This document shows, piece by piece, positions 1-6,911 of a stretch of 23,016 nt of DNA. Each line of letters opens with the position of its first letter. Position 1 is the stretch's first letter. The stretch is taken from the IMG/VR virus record IMGVR_UViG_3300025098_000309, positions 1-23,016 of that record; one strand, 5' to 3'. The DNA comes from a virus. Under the pieces are notes generated by a model. That model had not been told where the DNA came from, did no database searches, and saw nothing but the letters and a program-made list of their open reading frames with translations. The position numbers and the translations under genes are program-made.

Positions 1-14
1 TCGAGGCAGCATAA
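1..14 (+). CDS. Possible 3' end of an upstream plus-strand gene
   Basis: Reading from base 3 gives Glu-Ala-Ala and a TAA stop at 12-14, directly before a terminator-like hairpin. A plus-strand gene ending here would explain the hairpin. Only three codons are visible, so this is inference from position and nothing can be said of the product. Confidence 0.22.
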
Positions 15-16
15 AC

Positions 17-38
17 GAGAGGCCCTACGGGGCCTTTC
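17..38 (+). terminator. Hairpin terminator with a UACG tetraloop (plus strand)
   Basis: The arms AGGCCC (20-25) and GGGCCT (30-35) pair perfectly around the loop TACG. The stem extends by a G-T, an A-T and a G-C pair to 17/38. A C-UACG-G loop belongs to the very stable UNCG tetraloop class. The 3' side runs into TTTCCC, a short U tract, so intrinsic termination is likely but perhaps incomplete. It lies three bases after a possible stop codon. A near copy lies on the opposite strand at 14945-14967. Confidence 0.6.
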
Positions 39-62
39 CCACGACACACAGGAAATAAACAA

Positions 63-308
63 ATGTTTACAGTAGAGACCGAAGACAATCATACGAAGGT
101 CGTCGCTCTGGATGATAGTGGTAAACACGAAGACATAGAGATGTACATAGAGCACGATGGTCGTGTGTTTATCAGGCAGTGGGCCGAGGATCTGAAAGAA
201 TACCAAGTGATAATCTTAGCGTTCAATCAGTTCATGTCCTTAGTATCGTGTATCGACTCAGAAGACGGTATGTTTACCTTGGAGTTGGACAAAAGAAGTA
301 AAAAGTAA
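63..308 (+). CDS. Conserved small phage protein, function unknown (81 aa)
   Basis: This is the only convincing complete plus-strand gene in the window. ATG at 63 is preceded by AGGAAA at a suitable spacing, and the frame ends at TAA 306-308. The protein is acidic and has no membrane segment. It begins MFTVETEDNHTKVV and continues with alternating short beta-like stretches (VVALDD, MYIEHDGRVFIRQW) and a C-terminal helix. I recall similar short proteins starting MFTVET in marine phage genomes, where they have no assigned role; this is memory and not a search. It lies downstream of the 17-38 hairpin with no room for a promoter between, so it is probably reached by read-through. It converges on the lysis end of the minus-strand operon. 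It may be the last gene of a separate early or middle transcript. Confidence 0.7.
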   Translation: MFTVETEDNHTKVVALDDSGKHEDIEMYIEHDGRVFIRQWAEDLKEYQVIILAFNQFMSLVSCIDSEDGMFTLELDKRSKK

Positions 309-312
309 TTGT

Positions 313-357
313 GGAGGGAACGGCTGTCCAGACTAGCCGATCACACTCGTTCCCCCC
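313..357 (+). other. Structured RNA element or weak terminator after the plus-strand gene
   Basis: Two nested pairings are visible. The inner arms CGGCT (321-325) and AGCCG (335-339) are a perfect hairpin. GGAGGGAA (313-320) can also pair with TTCCCCCC (350-357) with one mismatch, and if the inner hairpin opens the outer stem can lengthen to ten pairs. There is no U tract on either strand, so a classic intrinsic terminator is not shown. A 3'-end stabilising structure for the 63-308 transcript is possible. Confidence 0.35.
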
Positions 358-411
358 TGATACCGAAGTATCCACTGGTACACATAGTTACCCGACGTCA
401 CATTTGCAAAC

Positions 412-441
412 AAAAAACACTGATCACCAAAGCGACCAGTG
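412..441 (-). terminator. Rho-independent terminator ending the late operon
   Basis: Read on the minus strand, CACTGGTC (441-434) pairs with GATCAGTG (425-418) as an eight-pair stem with one G-T pair and an eight-base loop. Six uninterrupted T follow (complement of A412-417). It lies about 50 bases after the endolysin stop at 490, where the end of the leftward transcript is expected, so it fits the classic form well. Confidence 0.75.
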
Positions 442-489
442 CTAAGTTAGAAAGATATTCGATCACCGTACCTTTCGTTGTTACCAGAT

Positions 490-1071
490 CTACTTGACCA
501 TCTGTTGGGCAGCGATCTGTGTTTTTTTGACTCTGTTTCTAAAGCCGTTCTCGAAGTGTTTCCACGCCTCAATACGCTTGTAAAATGCCAGACGGTTCTC
601 AGAGAACTTCTTGATGAACTCTGTTTGATCCATTGCATTGATTGCCGCGACTGTCTTGGGTCCTATTAGACCATCAACTACTGTACCTGCCGTTTCTTGG
701 GCAATTTTCACACTGCGTCTGGGACCGCTGTGAACACTGAGATCGAAAAGTAAAAGGTCAGCACCGTCCACGAGTTCGTCTGCGCGTACTCGCGCCCAGT
801 ATCTGTCTTTATAGATTGGTGCCACGTCCTCGATAGTAAGGTTCTTTATGTCTTCTTTAGTGACCTCTCGTCCCACCCAGTTCTCATAGGTTTTCTTGGT
901 GACTCCAAAGTTAGTTGCGCCACCGTTATCTCGGGGATCATCAACGTAGCCCCCTTCTGACTTGAGTATCTGTGCTAGACACTCGATCCAGTTATCTTTC
1001 ATATTAATACATCCTATTGCAAAGGTTGGTTGGACAAAGAAAAAGAGGCAAAAGATAGCCAACCTCTTCAT
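490..1071 (-). CDS. Endolysin, GH108-type N-acetylmuramidase with N-terminal signal sequence
   Basis: This enzyme should hydrolyse peptidoglycan glycan strands to release progeny. After residue 30 the protein shows the hallmark SEGGYVDDPRDNGGATNFGVT of glycoside hydrolase family 108, with the expected catalytic glutamate at Glu39. A C-terminal region (roughly 110-190), with DGLIGPKTVAAIN and RLAFYKRI, fits the usual peptidoglycan-binding part. The length of 193 aa is normal for the family. Residues 4-20 are a hydrophobic segment after a Lys-Arg start, with Thr-Phe-Ala before Ile19. This reads as a cleavable signal or a signal-anchor-release sequence, so export could use the host Sec system. 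The start at 1071 overlaps the upstream stop as ATGA, implying coupling. A second in-frame ATG at 1002 (Met24) would give a form without the signal. It is the last gene of the operon, with a terminator downstream. Confidence 0.87.
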   Translation of the reverse strand: MKRLAIFCLFFFVQPTFAIGCINMKDNWIECLAQILKSEGGYVDDPRDNGGATNFGVTKKTYENWVGREVTKEDIKNLTIEDVAPIYKDRYWARVRADELVDGADLLLFDLSVHSGPRRSVKIAQETAGTVVDGLIGPKTVAAINAMDQTEFIKKFSENRLAFYKRIEAWKHFENGFRNRVKKTQIAAQQMVK

Positions 1072-1409
1072 CTATTGAACCCTCTCATCGCTCGAAAACC
1101 GAACGAACTGGCGATTGAGGCATACATTCCCCAAGTCACCCAGTCAGGGCATTGCTCCAGATTCTCGAAGCCTTGAGCCATAAATGGTTGGAATGCAGGG
1201 ACAAAATTGGCTGCCAGAATAAGGACAAAAACACCTGTCCAAAGTTCATCTTTATAGCTGTCTTTCGAGGCGTTTATAGCTGCCTGTTCCCAGTTGATCT
1301 CACCTGTGGCGAGTTTCATCTTAGTCTCTGCTTCGGCCTGTTTAACCTTGGCTTTACTGTCGATGAAGGTGGTGGCTAAATTAGCTACACTAGTTAAAAT
1401 ACCAATCAT
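1068..1409 (-). CDS. Putative holin, 3TM/GTA-holin-like
   Basis: Residues 1-14 are mildly hydrophobic. A charged helix (about 18-50, with KAKVKQAEAETKMKLATGE) follows, then a clear membrane segment around 56-72 (LWTGVFVLILAANFVPAF) and a C-terminal hydrophobic stretch around 88-106. The order of amphipathic helix, Trp-Glu motif and two late membrane segments resembles the 'holin of 3TMs' family known from gene transfer agents and marine phages; this is recall. Location supports lysis: it is immediately upstream of the endolysin, with an ATGA overlap of stop and start. The SD AAGGAAA precedes the ATG. A holin would form inner-membrane lesions that set lysis time. It could instead be another small membrane protein. 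Confidence 0.55.
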   Translation of the reverse strand: MIGILTSVANLATTFIDSKAKVKQAEAETKMKLATGEINWEQAAINASKDSYKDELWTGVFVLILAANFVPAFQPFMAQGFENLEQCPDWVTWGMYASIASSFGFRAMRGFNR

Positions 1410-1418
1410 TTGCTTTCC

Positions 1419-1907
1419 TTACTGTGTGATGAAGAAGTAGATAACGGCTCCGGCTGCACACAGTCCCAATAGGACTACACCTGCAATCGTTGTCGCTTCT
1501 ATAAACTCTTGTCTTTCTCTCTCAGCCCTACGACGCTCTTCTTTACGCTTGCGCCTTGCTTCTGCTTGATAGTTCAACCAGTCCTCCTTTAGACCTGCAC
1601 GACCTTGGTAGATCATGACTTGCATTAGTTGTTCTTCAGTCTCTTTGATTTTCTCAAGCGCAAGGAACTCTTCAAGATCTTGCGCCTGTGTTTGTTTTAA
1701 CTGAGCCATAAACCCAGATCTCTTCTTGTGTACCCTTTCCTCTAGCGCCGATTTGCTTGCAACAATGGTCCCGATCTGCGAGGCGCAGTCGGCTAAAGAT
1801 CTTCCGTTTTGGAGGAAACTTTTGACGGTGGTAAAGGCGGCGTTGCAAGCGGCGAGTTCCGCTAACATTTGACTAGTCGATTTCCCTCGTAGCCATCTTA
1901 TGAACAT
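1419..1907 (-). CDS. Coiled-coil protein with C-terminal membrane anchor, lysis-cassette neighbour
   Basis: The function is not recognised. The 162-aa protein has a mostly helical N-terminal half, then a very charged helix around 113-137 (ARRKRKEERRRAERERQEF), then one membrane segment at the extreme C terminus (about 140-160, GVVLLGLCAAGAVIYFF). It is therefore tail-anchored. It sits between two other small membrane proteins and the endolysin, so a role in lysis or membrane disruption is plausible but not shown. The first 35 bases overlap the preceding gene. The ATG at 1907 has AGGGA unusually close to it. An alternative start is Met14 (1868), whose GAGGG lies rather far upstream. Confidence 0.6.
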   Translation of the reverse strand: MFIRWLRGKSTSQMLAELAACNAAFTTVKSFLQNGRSLADCASQIGTIVASKSALEERVHKKRSGFMAQLKQTQAQDLEEFLALEKIKETEEQLMQVMIYQGRAGLKEDWLNYQAEARRKRKEERRRAERERQEFIEATTIAGVVLLGLCAAGAVIYFFITQ

Positions 1908-2142
1908 CGTCCCTGATGGCTTTTATGTTTTCGTCTATTCGAGCCATTGCAATCGCTTGGGTAAAAACCATGTCTTCTAGTTTGTCCAAGCGTTTGCCTA
2001 AGTCACTTAGTTTGTTGGTGTTGCGTTCAATGTCCCCATACATCATGGAGACAACCCAAACGATTGCTGCGCCTTGGGTAATTAGTCCAATGATAAGGGT
2101 GATGGGGACGCTTTTCGATAGGTGCCAACTATCCTCGCTCAT
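1873..2142 (-). CDS. Small single-pass membrane protein with coiled coil (spanin- or holin-like)
   Basis: The 89-aa protein has one membrane segment near the N terminus (about 11-33, VPITLIIGLITQGAAIVWVVSM). A heptad-like helix follows (about 38-80, with NKLSDLGKRLDKLEDMVFTQAIAMARIDENIKAI). That layout matches inner-membrane spanin subunits and also several phage membrane proteins of unknown role. No lipoprotein outer spanin is visible beside it, so spanin is only a candidate. It overlaps the upstream gene by four bases (ATGA) and the downstream gene by 35 bases, indicating coupled translation within the lysis block. Confidence 0.6.
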   Translation of the reverse strand: MSEDSWHLSKSVPITLIIGLITQGAAIVWVVSMMYGDIERNTNKLSDLGKRLDKLEDMVFTQAIAMARIDENIKAIRDDVHKMATREID

Positions 2143-2405
2143 TCAGTAGGGCCACTTGCTGCTACATGTGCAGCGTAGGCTGTCTTCATTGCGTCTGTGA
2201 ACACTGGTGTGCAAATCGCAACCACATCCGCATCCTCTGCAGATAGATCAGCGTCTGGAGCGACTACATGTCGGTGGAATGAACGGCTTATCTCTTCGTT
2301 GTCACGCTTGATTATCGTGGCGGTGCGTACTTGTACGACTGAGAATGTTCCGTTGTTTACGACCTCGATTTTGTCGTTCATTGTTTCTTCTGTTAATGTT
2401 GCCAT
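2139..2405 (-). CDS. Conserved small phage protein, function unknown (88 aa)
   Basis: A soluble protein with no signal or membrane segment. The core, IEVVNNGTFSVVQVRTATII followed by SFHRHVVAPDADLSAED, resembles short proteins found next to fibre and lysis genes in marine phages; this is recall without a search. The N-terminal half predicts as beta strands and the C-terminal half as helix ending Ala-rich. The SD GGAGAT stands before the ATG. It lies just downstream of the second fibre, so a fibre accessory or virion role is possible, but nothing in the sequence proves it. The stop overlaps the next start (ATGA). Confidence 0.65.
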   Translation of the reverse strand: MATLTEETMNDKIEVVNNGTFSVVQVRTATIIKRDNEEISRSFHRHVVAPDADLSAEDADVVAICTPVFTDAMKTAYAAHVAASGPTE

Positions 2406-2438
2406 CGTTTATCTCCTATATGGCTATTGGACTGACTA

Positions 2439-2455
2439 CCCATGATCCACATGGG
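2439..2455 (-). other. Small intergenic hairpin between fibre and downstream gene
   Basis: CCCATG (2439-2444) and CATGGG (2450-2455) form a six-pair stem with a five-base loop, just after the second fibre's stop. There is no U tract, so it is unlikely to be a terminator. It may cap or protect the fibre mRNA end, or be chance. Confidence 0.3.
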
Positions 2456-2458
2456 GTG

Positions 2459-4036
2459 TTATGTTGCTGTTTGGTATGTAATTTGTCCTATCATATTAAA
2501 AGAAGTTCCCAGATTAGTTCCTATAAGCGCGTACCAAGTTGTATTATCGCCAAGAGCATAAAATCTTAAATAGCTACTACTACTATTATATATAACAATC
2601 TGGGATCTAGACCCAGGAATGTCTACATTGTTATACATTACACTTCCTGAACCTTCTTGTACTGCATTAAAAGGTATCCCCCCTAAATTAAAGGTACTTC
2701 CGTTTGGACTAATTAAATTAGTAATTTCAAACTGAAGAGTAACCTGTCTGCCAATCTTTGTGTAAATACAATTAGCTGCCTCATGATTTAAACCTGATGC
2801 ACCTTGAGCAGCAGTAGGTGTCCAAGTCCCCTCTTCATAATCGTCAAGTGTATTGCTCGTTGCATTCCCTGCGACTGCATCAAAGACTACACCGCCTGAG
2901 AGGTAGAGGTCTTTATAACGATAATTAGTATGACCAAGATCAAGGGCGTTATCTAATATTGAACCATCTCTTAATGGAATAATACCATTTGTGTTAAATT
3001 GAATACCAGAATGTCCAGATGGGCCTTGAATATACACATCACCAAGAAATGACCCAATACTACCCACAGTGGAGCCGTCTTTGGCAAAATCAATTATGCT
3101 TCCATCACTACTTTGCCTATTTAATCTAACAGGGTTGCCACCATCTCTTGCTACTTCAAGAAAACCAATACTGCCACGAGCAACTATGCCAGTGTCAGAA
3201 GATGAAGTTCCTACTCCTACTGCCGCTGTGCCCACAAGCAAGTTACCGCTGCTTCTTTGTATTCTCATAGCCTCTGTAACAGTATCGTTTACTATTGTAG
3301 AAAAGACAGGATCACCAGTTGAGGGATCAAGACCTACATCAAGACCATAAGCCGCTGCACCAGAAGCCCTTTGAGTAACACGAAGTATTCCTAGTTTATT
3401 ACTACCACCAGAAATATCTAAATTAGCATCAGCGTCATTAACGCCAATCCCAACCGATCCGCTGCTGTTGATGGTAAGTCTGTTGAGGTTTCCAGAGCGT
3501 AGATTTAAAGTGTCGTCAGCGTTATTGTAGTTAATACCACCAATGTTTGTGTCAGCAGCATCGCCAAAATCAATAGCCGCTACAGAACTAGCCCCTGCTT
3601 GAATGTTCATTCCTGAAAAAGCAGTGCCAGTAACAGCTACACCAGTTGCGGTAGTCTCAAACTTAGATACGTTGTTATACCAAAGAGATACTTCTCCATC
3701 TTTGACAAACTGAGCCATTGTTTCAGCATTGTCAGAACTTTTAACATAAACCCCTGCATCACCTTGTAAAATTAATCCACCAGTACCTTGGTCTGCAATA
3801 CGGCTATTTGATCCATCATGGTAAATTTGTAGGTCATCATCATCACCCATGCGGATCTTATCGTTATCGCCCAAGTCCACCGTCTGTGCATCGGCACTGT
3901 CGATAGTTACTGTGGTTCCAGAGACACTCAAGTTCCCTGCTACAGACACATCACCACTTGCCGTGAGGTCATCGACGGTAAGTGTTCCTGCGATGTCCTT
4001 GTCTGCACTGTCTGCTAAATCTCGTGCTCTAGTCAT
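2459..4036 (-). CDS. Second tail fibre / receptor-binding protein (525 aa)
   Basis: The N-terminal part (about 1-70) reads DLADSADKDIAGTLTVDDL, then GDVSVAGNLSVSGTTVTIDS. This beta-strand lattice is typical of marine phage fibres. The middle (70-380) repeats short strand-turn motifs (IYHDGSNSRIADQGTGGLIL, RLTINSSGSVGIGV, AMRIQRSSGNLLVGT), several paralogous to the upstream fibre. The last 130 residues, after NTLDDYEEGTWTP, look like a globular beta-rich tip (LQFEITNLISPNGSTFNLG) that would bind the receptor. Unlike the upstream fibre it has no S74 chaperone. It overlaps that gene as TAATG, so the two are made together, perhaps as a branched fibre. The DNA from about 2460 to 3060 is visibly AT-richer than its surroundings, suggesting tip exchange. 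The host receptor cannot be inferred. Confidence 0.8.
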   Translation of the reverse strand: MTRARDLADSADKDIAGTLTVDDLTASGDVSVAGNLSVSGTTVTIDSADAQTVDLGDNDKIRMGDDDDLQIYHDGSNSRIADQGTGGLILQGDAGVYVKSSDNAETMAQFVKDGEVSLWYNNVSKFETTATGVAVTGTAFSGMNIQAGASSVAAIDFGDAADTNIGGINYNNADDTLNLRSGNLNRLTINSSGSVGIGVNDADANLDISGGSNKLGILRVTQRASGAAAYGLDVGLDPSTGDPVFSTIVNDTVTEAMRIQRSSGNLLVGTAAVGVGTSSSDTGIVARGSIGFLEVARDGGNPVRLNRQSSDGSIIDFAKDGSTVGSIGSFLGDVYIQGPSGHSGIQFNTNGIIPLRDGSILDNALDLGHTNYRYKDLYLSGGVVFDAVAGNATSNTLDDYEEGTWTPTAAQGASGLNHEAANCIYTKIGRQVTLQFEITNLISPNGSTFNLGGIPFNAVQEGSGSVMYNNVDIPGSRSQIVIYNSSSSYLRFYALGDNTTWYALIGTNLGTSFNMIGQITYQTAT

Positions 4037-6906
4037 TAGTTAGCCTCCAATGCTTCTAATCGTGTTGTCAAATCAGCTATCTGAGTTGCTTGGGTTGTAC
4101 TTTGAGTTTCTAATGTTTCAATCTTGGCTATTGCTTCTTGCAGTGCAGCCGTTAACAATGGCACTAGTTTGGATTGGTCAATACCTTGCATATCAGGAAC
4201 GCTGCGAGTTCCCATAACTACGGCTGTTGTTTCACGCCATTGTTGACCTTCTTCTAAAGTCTCAGGCTGCTCAACATTGCTGCTATGAATGACTTCATCA
4301 GTTGCCGCAGATACCTCATTACCTTCTTCATCAAGAACAGCGTCTGTGGCAGGGGTATACACATCACCTTTAGCTGCAGTAACCTCATATTCCTCATCTT
4401 TCATAGCGTCTTTTTCGCCAGTAACTGCTTCTGGAACTACTGTCGCAGCCTCGTGTGCTAAGAAGCCATCAACAGTTTTGTCTGCGTCTGCGATAAAGTT
4501 GAAGCGTTTAGGAGCTAATTGTTTAACTCTTGTGATGCCATCGGTGACATCTGTTACATTTTCTTTGAGGCGGTAGTCTGAAGAGGTAGCATAACTTGTT
4601 GATGTCCCACTTGTTTCTATTCTACCAACAGCGCCATTTCCGTTATAGAACTGTATTTGATATCTTGCTGAAGTTCCACTTCTGGAAAAACGCCTTTCTC
4701 CTGAGTCTGCACGTAAACCAATTCCATCAGCACTACCGTCAGGTAATGAAGTACATCCTATAAGAAAGTTGCCTGACGCGTCCAATCTTGCTCTTTCCGA
4801 GCCGTAAGTGAAGAACCTTTGAACATTGCTACCAGTCATAGCAATAAAAGTGTCAGTATCGTCTGTTCCTACAAAGTTACGTGCCATAACATTATTTGAC
4901 AGGAAGAGGTCTTTGAAACGTCTGCCGCCAGAGCCGCCAATATCAATAGCGTTGTCTCGATCTGCTCCAGTATTATTAGCAGGTGCTATCTGATTATTGC
5001 CAAAACGAATTAGGCTTTCATCAGGATTTCCAATATACACATCACCACCGTTAGACCCAATACTACCTATAGTACCATCCGCATTTTGCAGACGTATAAG
5101 TTCACCGTCATCATTTGAGCCAGAACCAATACGTTTTACAAACAAAGCCGTCTGTGAATCTGATGTAGTAGTAAGTGTGCCGTTTGCCCTAGCTTCCACA
5201 CCTGTATCAGCGTTGCCCAAAGAAGTTGTACCCACAAGTAAGTTACCGCTGCTGTCGATGCGCATGGCTTCTGAGAGTGATGTGTCAAACGCTGTTGAAA
5301 AAGTGAGAATGCCGTCATTTGCACCTGCACCTGCACCTACTTTAGTACCTGTGATTCTAGCTAGACTCCCGTTGCCATTTTCAAAATCTATGCTACCAAC
5401 ATTTTCACCTGCATTATAAAGTTTAAGGTAAGTTGTGTCTGAACTACTGTTAGTTGTCGCTTGTATTTCTAAAGGGCTATCAGGCGAAGTCGTCCCAATT
5501 CCAACGTTTCCAGAAGAATCAAGGGCAATCCTGTTAACACTTGCAGTTGCGTCCTGAATAAAAAGACTACCTGCTGAAGATGATACAAGAATTTTATAAT
5601 CTCTATCAACAGTACCACCTGCAGTACCTATTTGAATCCCTGCTGTAGCACCACCAGTTGTCGCAATGTGCAGTTCTTCACTAGGCGAACTCGTGCCAAT
5701 TCCAATTCGATCATTCGTAGCATCGAGCGTAACCCCTGCAGTCAACAAGTGTGCATCGACGTCACTGTCAGTATATCCTGCAGCTACTGCAGCCCATGCG
5801 TAATCTGAGCCGTTCCACTGTAGATACTGACCGCTAGTTGCAGAGGCTTGATTGAGGTGGAGGTCAACGTCACTGTTTGCATACCCTCCAGCTACAGTAT
5901 CCCACGCATAATCGGAACCGTTCCACTTAAGGTATTGACCGCTAGTAGCACTGGATTGGTTGAGGTGAGTGTCTACACTGCTATCTCCGTAGCCACTACC
6001 ACCGCCACCAAGCGGCTCAAACCGAGCGTCTGCTTGTGTCTTAGTGTAGTGGTCGGAATTAGTGAAAACAAAAGTACCAAAGGCAATGATGTCAATGATG
6101 TCTCCTGCAGCTGCACCGGATGCCAACACAATGTTAGTTCCTGAAGTCGCAGTGAAATCAGTACCGACTAAAAGTTTAACTCCATTGAGCCACACGTCTA
6201 CAAACCCTGCATCGTAAGTCACTGAAAATGTGGTTTGCCCTGCAGTCGCTACATATGTCTGTCTCTCACTTGTACCGTTGACTGATGATCCTGCGTTCAC
6301 CCAACCACCTGACGCATACACTTTTAGAGTATCTGATGCGGTGTCAAACCAAAGATCTCCTAGATCCAGAGCCGAACCGTCTGGGTCTTGTGTTGGTGCA
6401 GTTGCTGCAGCCCCTAGATACTGGTTTTGGAATGTTGCTAATGTAGATGCCGCTGAAGTAGCTGATGTAGCCGCATCAGTAACTGAGGTGCCTATAGCTG
6501 CCAAGTCTGCAGCCGCTGAAGCCGCTGATGCAGCCGCATTTGTGGCCTGAGTTGTTGATGTAAGCGCACTTAAAGCGGCATTTGTTGCTTCAGTATTCGC
6601 CGTAACAGCACTTGCAGCCGCATTATTAGCATGATTAAGCCCAGTTGAAGCGTGGGATGCTGCTTGTTGCGAAGATCCTAATGCAGCAACTTGTGCAGCC
6701 TCTGCAGCATTCTTAGATTGAGTTGCTGAAACATCTGCAGCATTTGCTGATGTAGCAGATGCAGCCGACGCAGCCGCTGATGAGGCACTATTAGTTGCTG
6801 AAGTTGCCGCATTTGTTTCGGAAGTAGCGGCCTGATTAACACTAGATTGGATTGCTGTACTGTTAGAACTAGGAATCCCAATCTGCGAATAGAATGATGA
6901 TGACAT
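4036..6906 (-). CDS. Tail fibre with C-terminal S74 intramolecular chaperone (956 aa)
   Basis: Residues 1-20 are the probable virion-attachment end. Residues 20-165 are Ala/Ser/Thr-rich heptads (long coiled coil). About 170-205 is a small domain with LDLGDLWFDTASDTLKVY, and about 215-300 a T7-fibre-like strand domain (VDVWLNGVKLLVGTDF). Then come two and a partial third copy of a 36-residue repeat, and beta-helical motifs such as RIGIGTSSPSEELHI. The C-terminal 180 residues are a peptidase S74 chaperone: SSDYRLKENV contains Ser776 and Lys781, the self-cleavage dyad, so cleavage is expected before Asp777 once the trimer has folded. The end (QSKLVPLLTAALQEAIAKIE) is a helical bundle. The start at 6906 uses the SD GGAGAT that encodes the last codons of the adaptor gene. 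The class is very secure; the receptor is unknown. Confidence 0.92.
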   Translation of the reverse strand: MSSSFYSQIGIPSSNSTAIQSSVNQAATSETNAATSATNSASSAAASAASATSANAADVSATQSKNAAEAAQVAALGSSQQAASHASTGLNHANNAAASAVTANTEATNAALSALTSTTQATNAAASAASAAADLAAIGTSVTDAATSATSAASTLATFQNQYLGAAATAPTQDPDGSALDLGDLWFDTASDTLKVYASGGWVNAGSSVNGTSERQTYVATAGQTTFSVTYDAGFVDVWLNGVKLLVGTDFTATSGTNIVLASGAAAGDIIDIIAFGTFVFTNSDHYTKTQADARFEPLGGGGSGYGDSSVDTHLNQSSATSGQYLKWNGSDYAWDTVAGGYANSDVDLHLNQASATSGQYLQWNGSDYAWAAVAAGYTDSDVDAHLLTAGVTLDATNDRIGIGTSSPSEELHIATTGGATAGIQIGTAGGTVDRDYKILVSSSAGSLFIQDATASVNRIALDSSGNVGIGTTSPDSPLEIQATTNSSSDTTYLKLYNAGENVGSIDFENGNGSLARITGTKVGAGAGANDGILTFSTAFDTSLSEAMRIDSSGNLLVGTTSLGNADTGVEARANGTLTTTSDSQTALFVKRIGSGSNDDGELIRLQNADGTIGSIGSNGGDVYIGNPDESLIRFGNNQIAPANNTGADRDNAIDIGGSGGRRFKDLFLSNNVMARNFVGTDDTDTFIAMTGSNVQRFFTYGSERARLDASGNFLIGCTSLPDGSADGIGLRADSGERRFSRSGTSARYQIQFYNGNGAVGRIETSGTSTSYATSSDYRLKENVTDVTDGITRVKQLAPKRFNFIADADKTVDGFLAHEAATVVPEAVTGEKDAMKDEEYEVTAAKGDVYTPATDAVLDEEGNEVSAATDEVIHSSNVEQPETLEEGQQWRETTAVVMGTRSVPDMQGIDQSKLVPLLTAALQEAIAKIETLETQSTTQATQIADLTTRLEALEAN
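5776..5991 (-). repeat. Two tandem 108-bp (36-residue) repeats inside the fibre gene
   Basis: Residues 306-341 and 342-377 are near-identical units with the core HLNQ-S/A-SATSGQYL-K/Q-WNGSDYAW. A truncated third unit (YTDSDVDAHL) follows at 5740-5775. Each unit is exactly 36 codons. Such repeats lengthen a fibre shaft and can change copy number by recombination. Confidence 0.8.
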
Positions 6907-6911
6907 GTTTG

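Noticed and set aside
313-357. tRNA-like or riboswitch fold in the convergent gap
   Set aside because: Only two stems pair, with no cloverleaf arms, T-loop or known aptamer core.
309-497. Plus-strand frame after the 81-aa gene, starting at a non-ATG codon
   Set aside because: It begins inside hairpin sequence, has no SD, runs through the operon terminator and overlaps the endolysin end.
6230-6550. Plus-strand Ala/Val-rich frame opposite the fibre coiled coil
   Set aside because: A shadow of the Ala-rich heptads (GCA/TGC symmetry), with no SD or recognisable domain.
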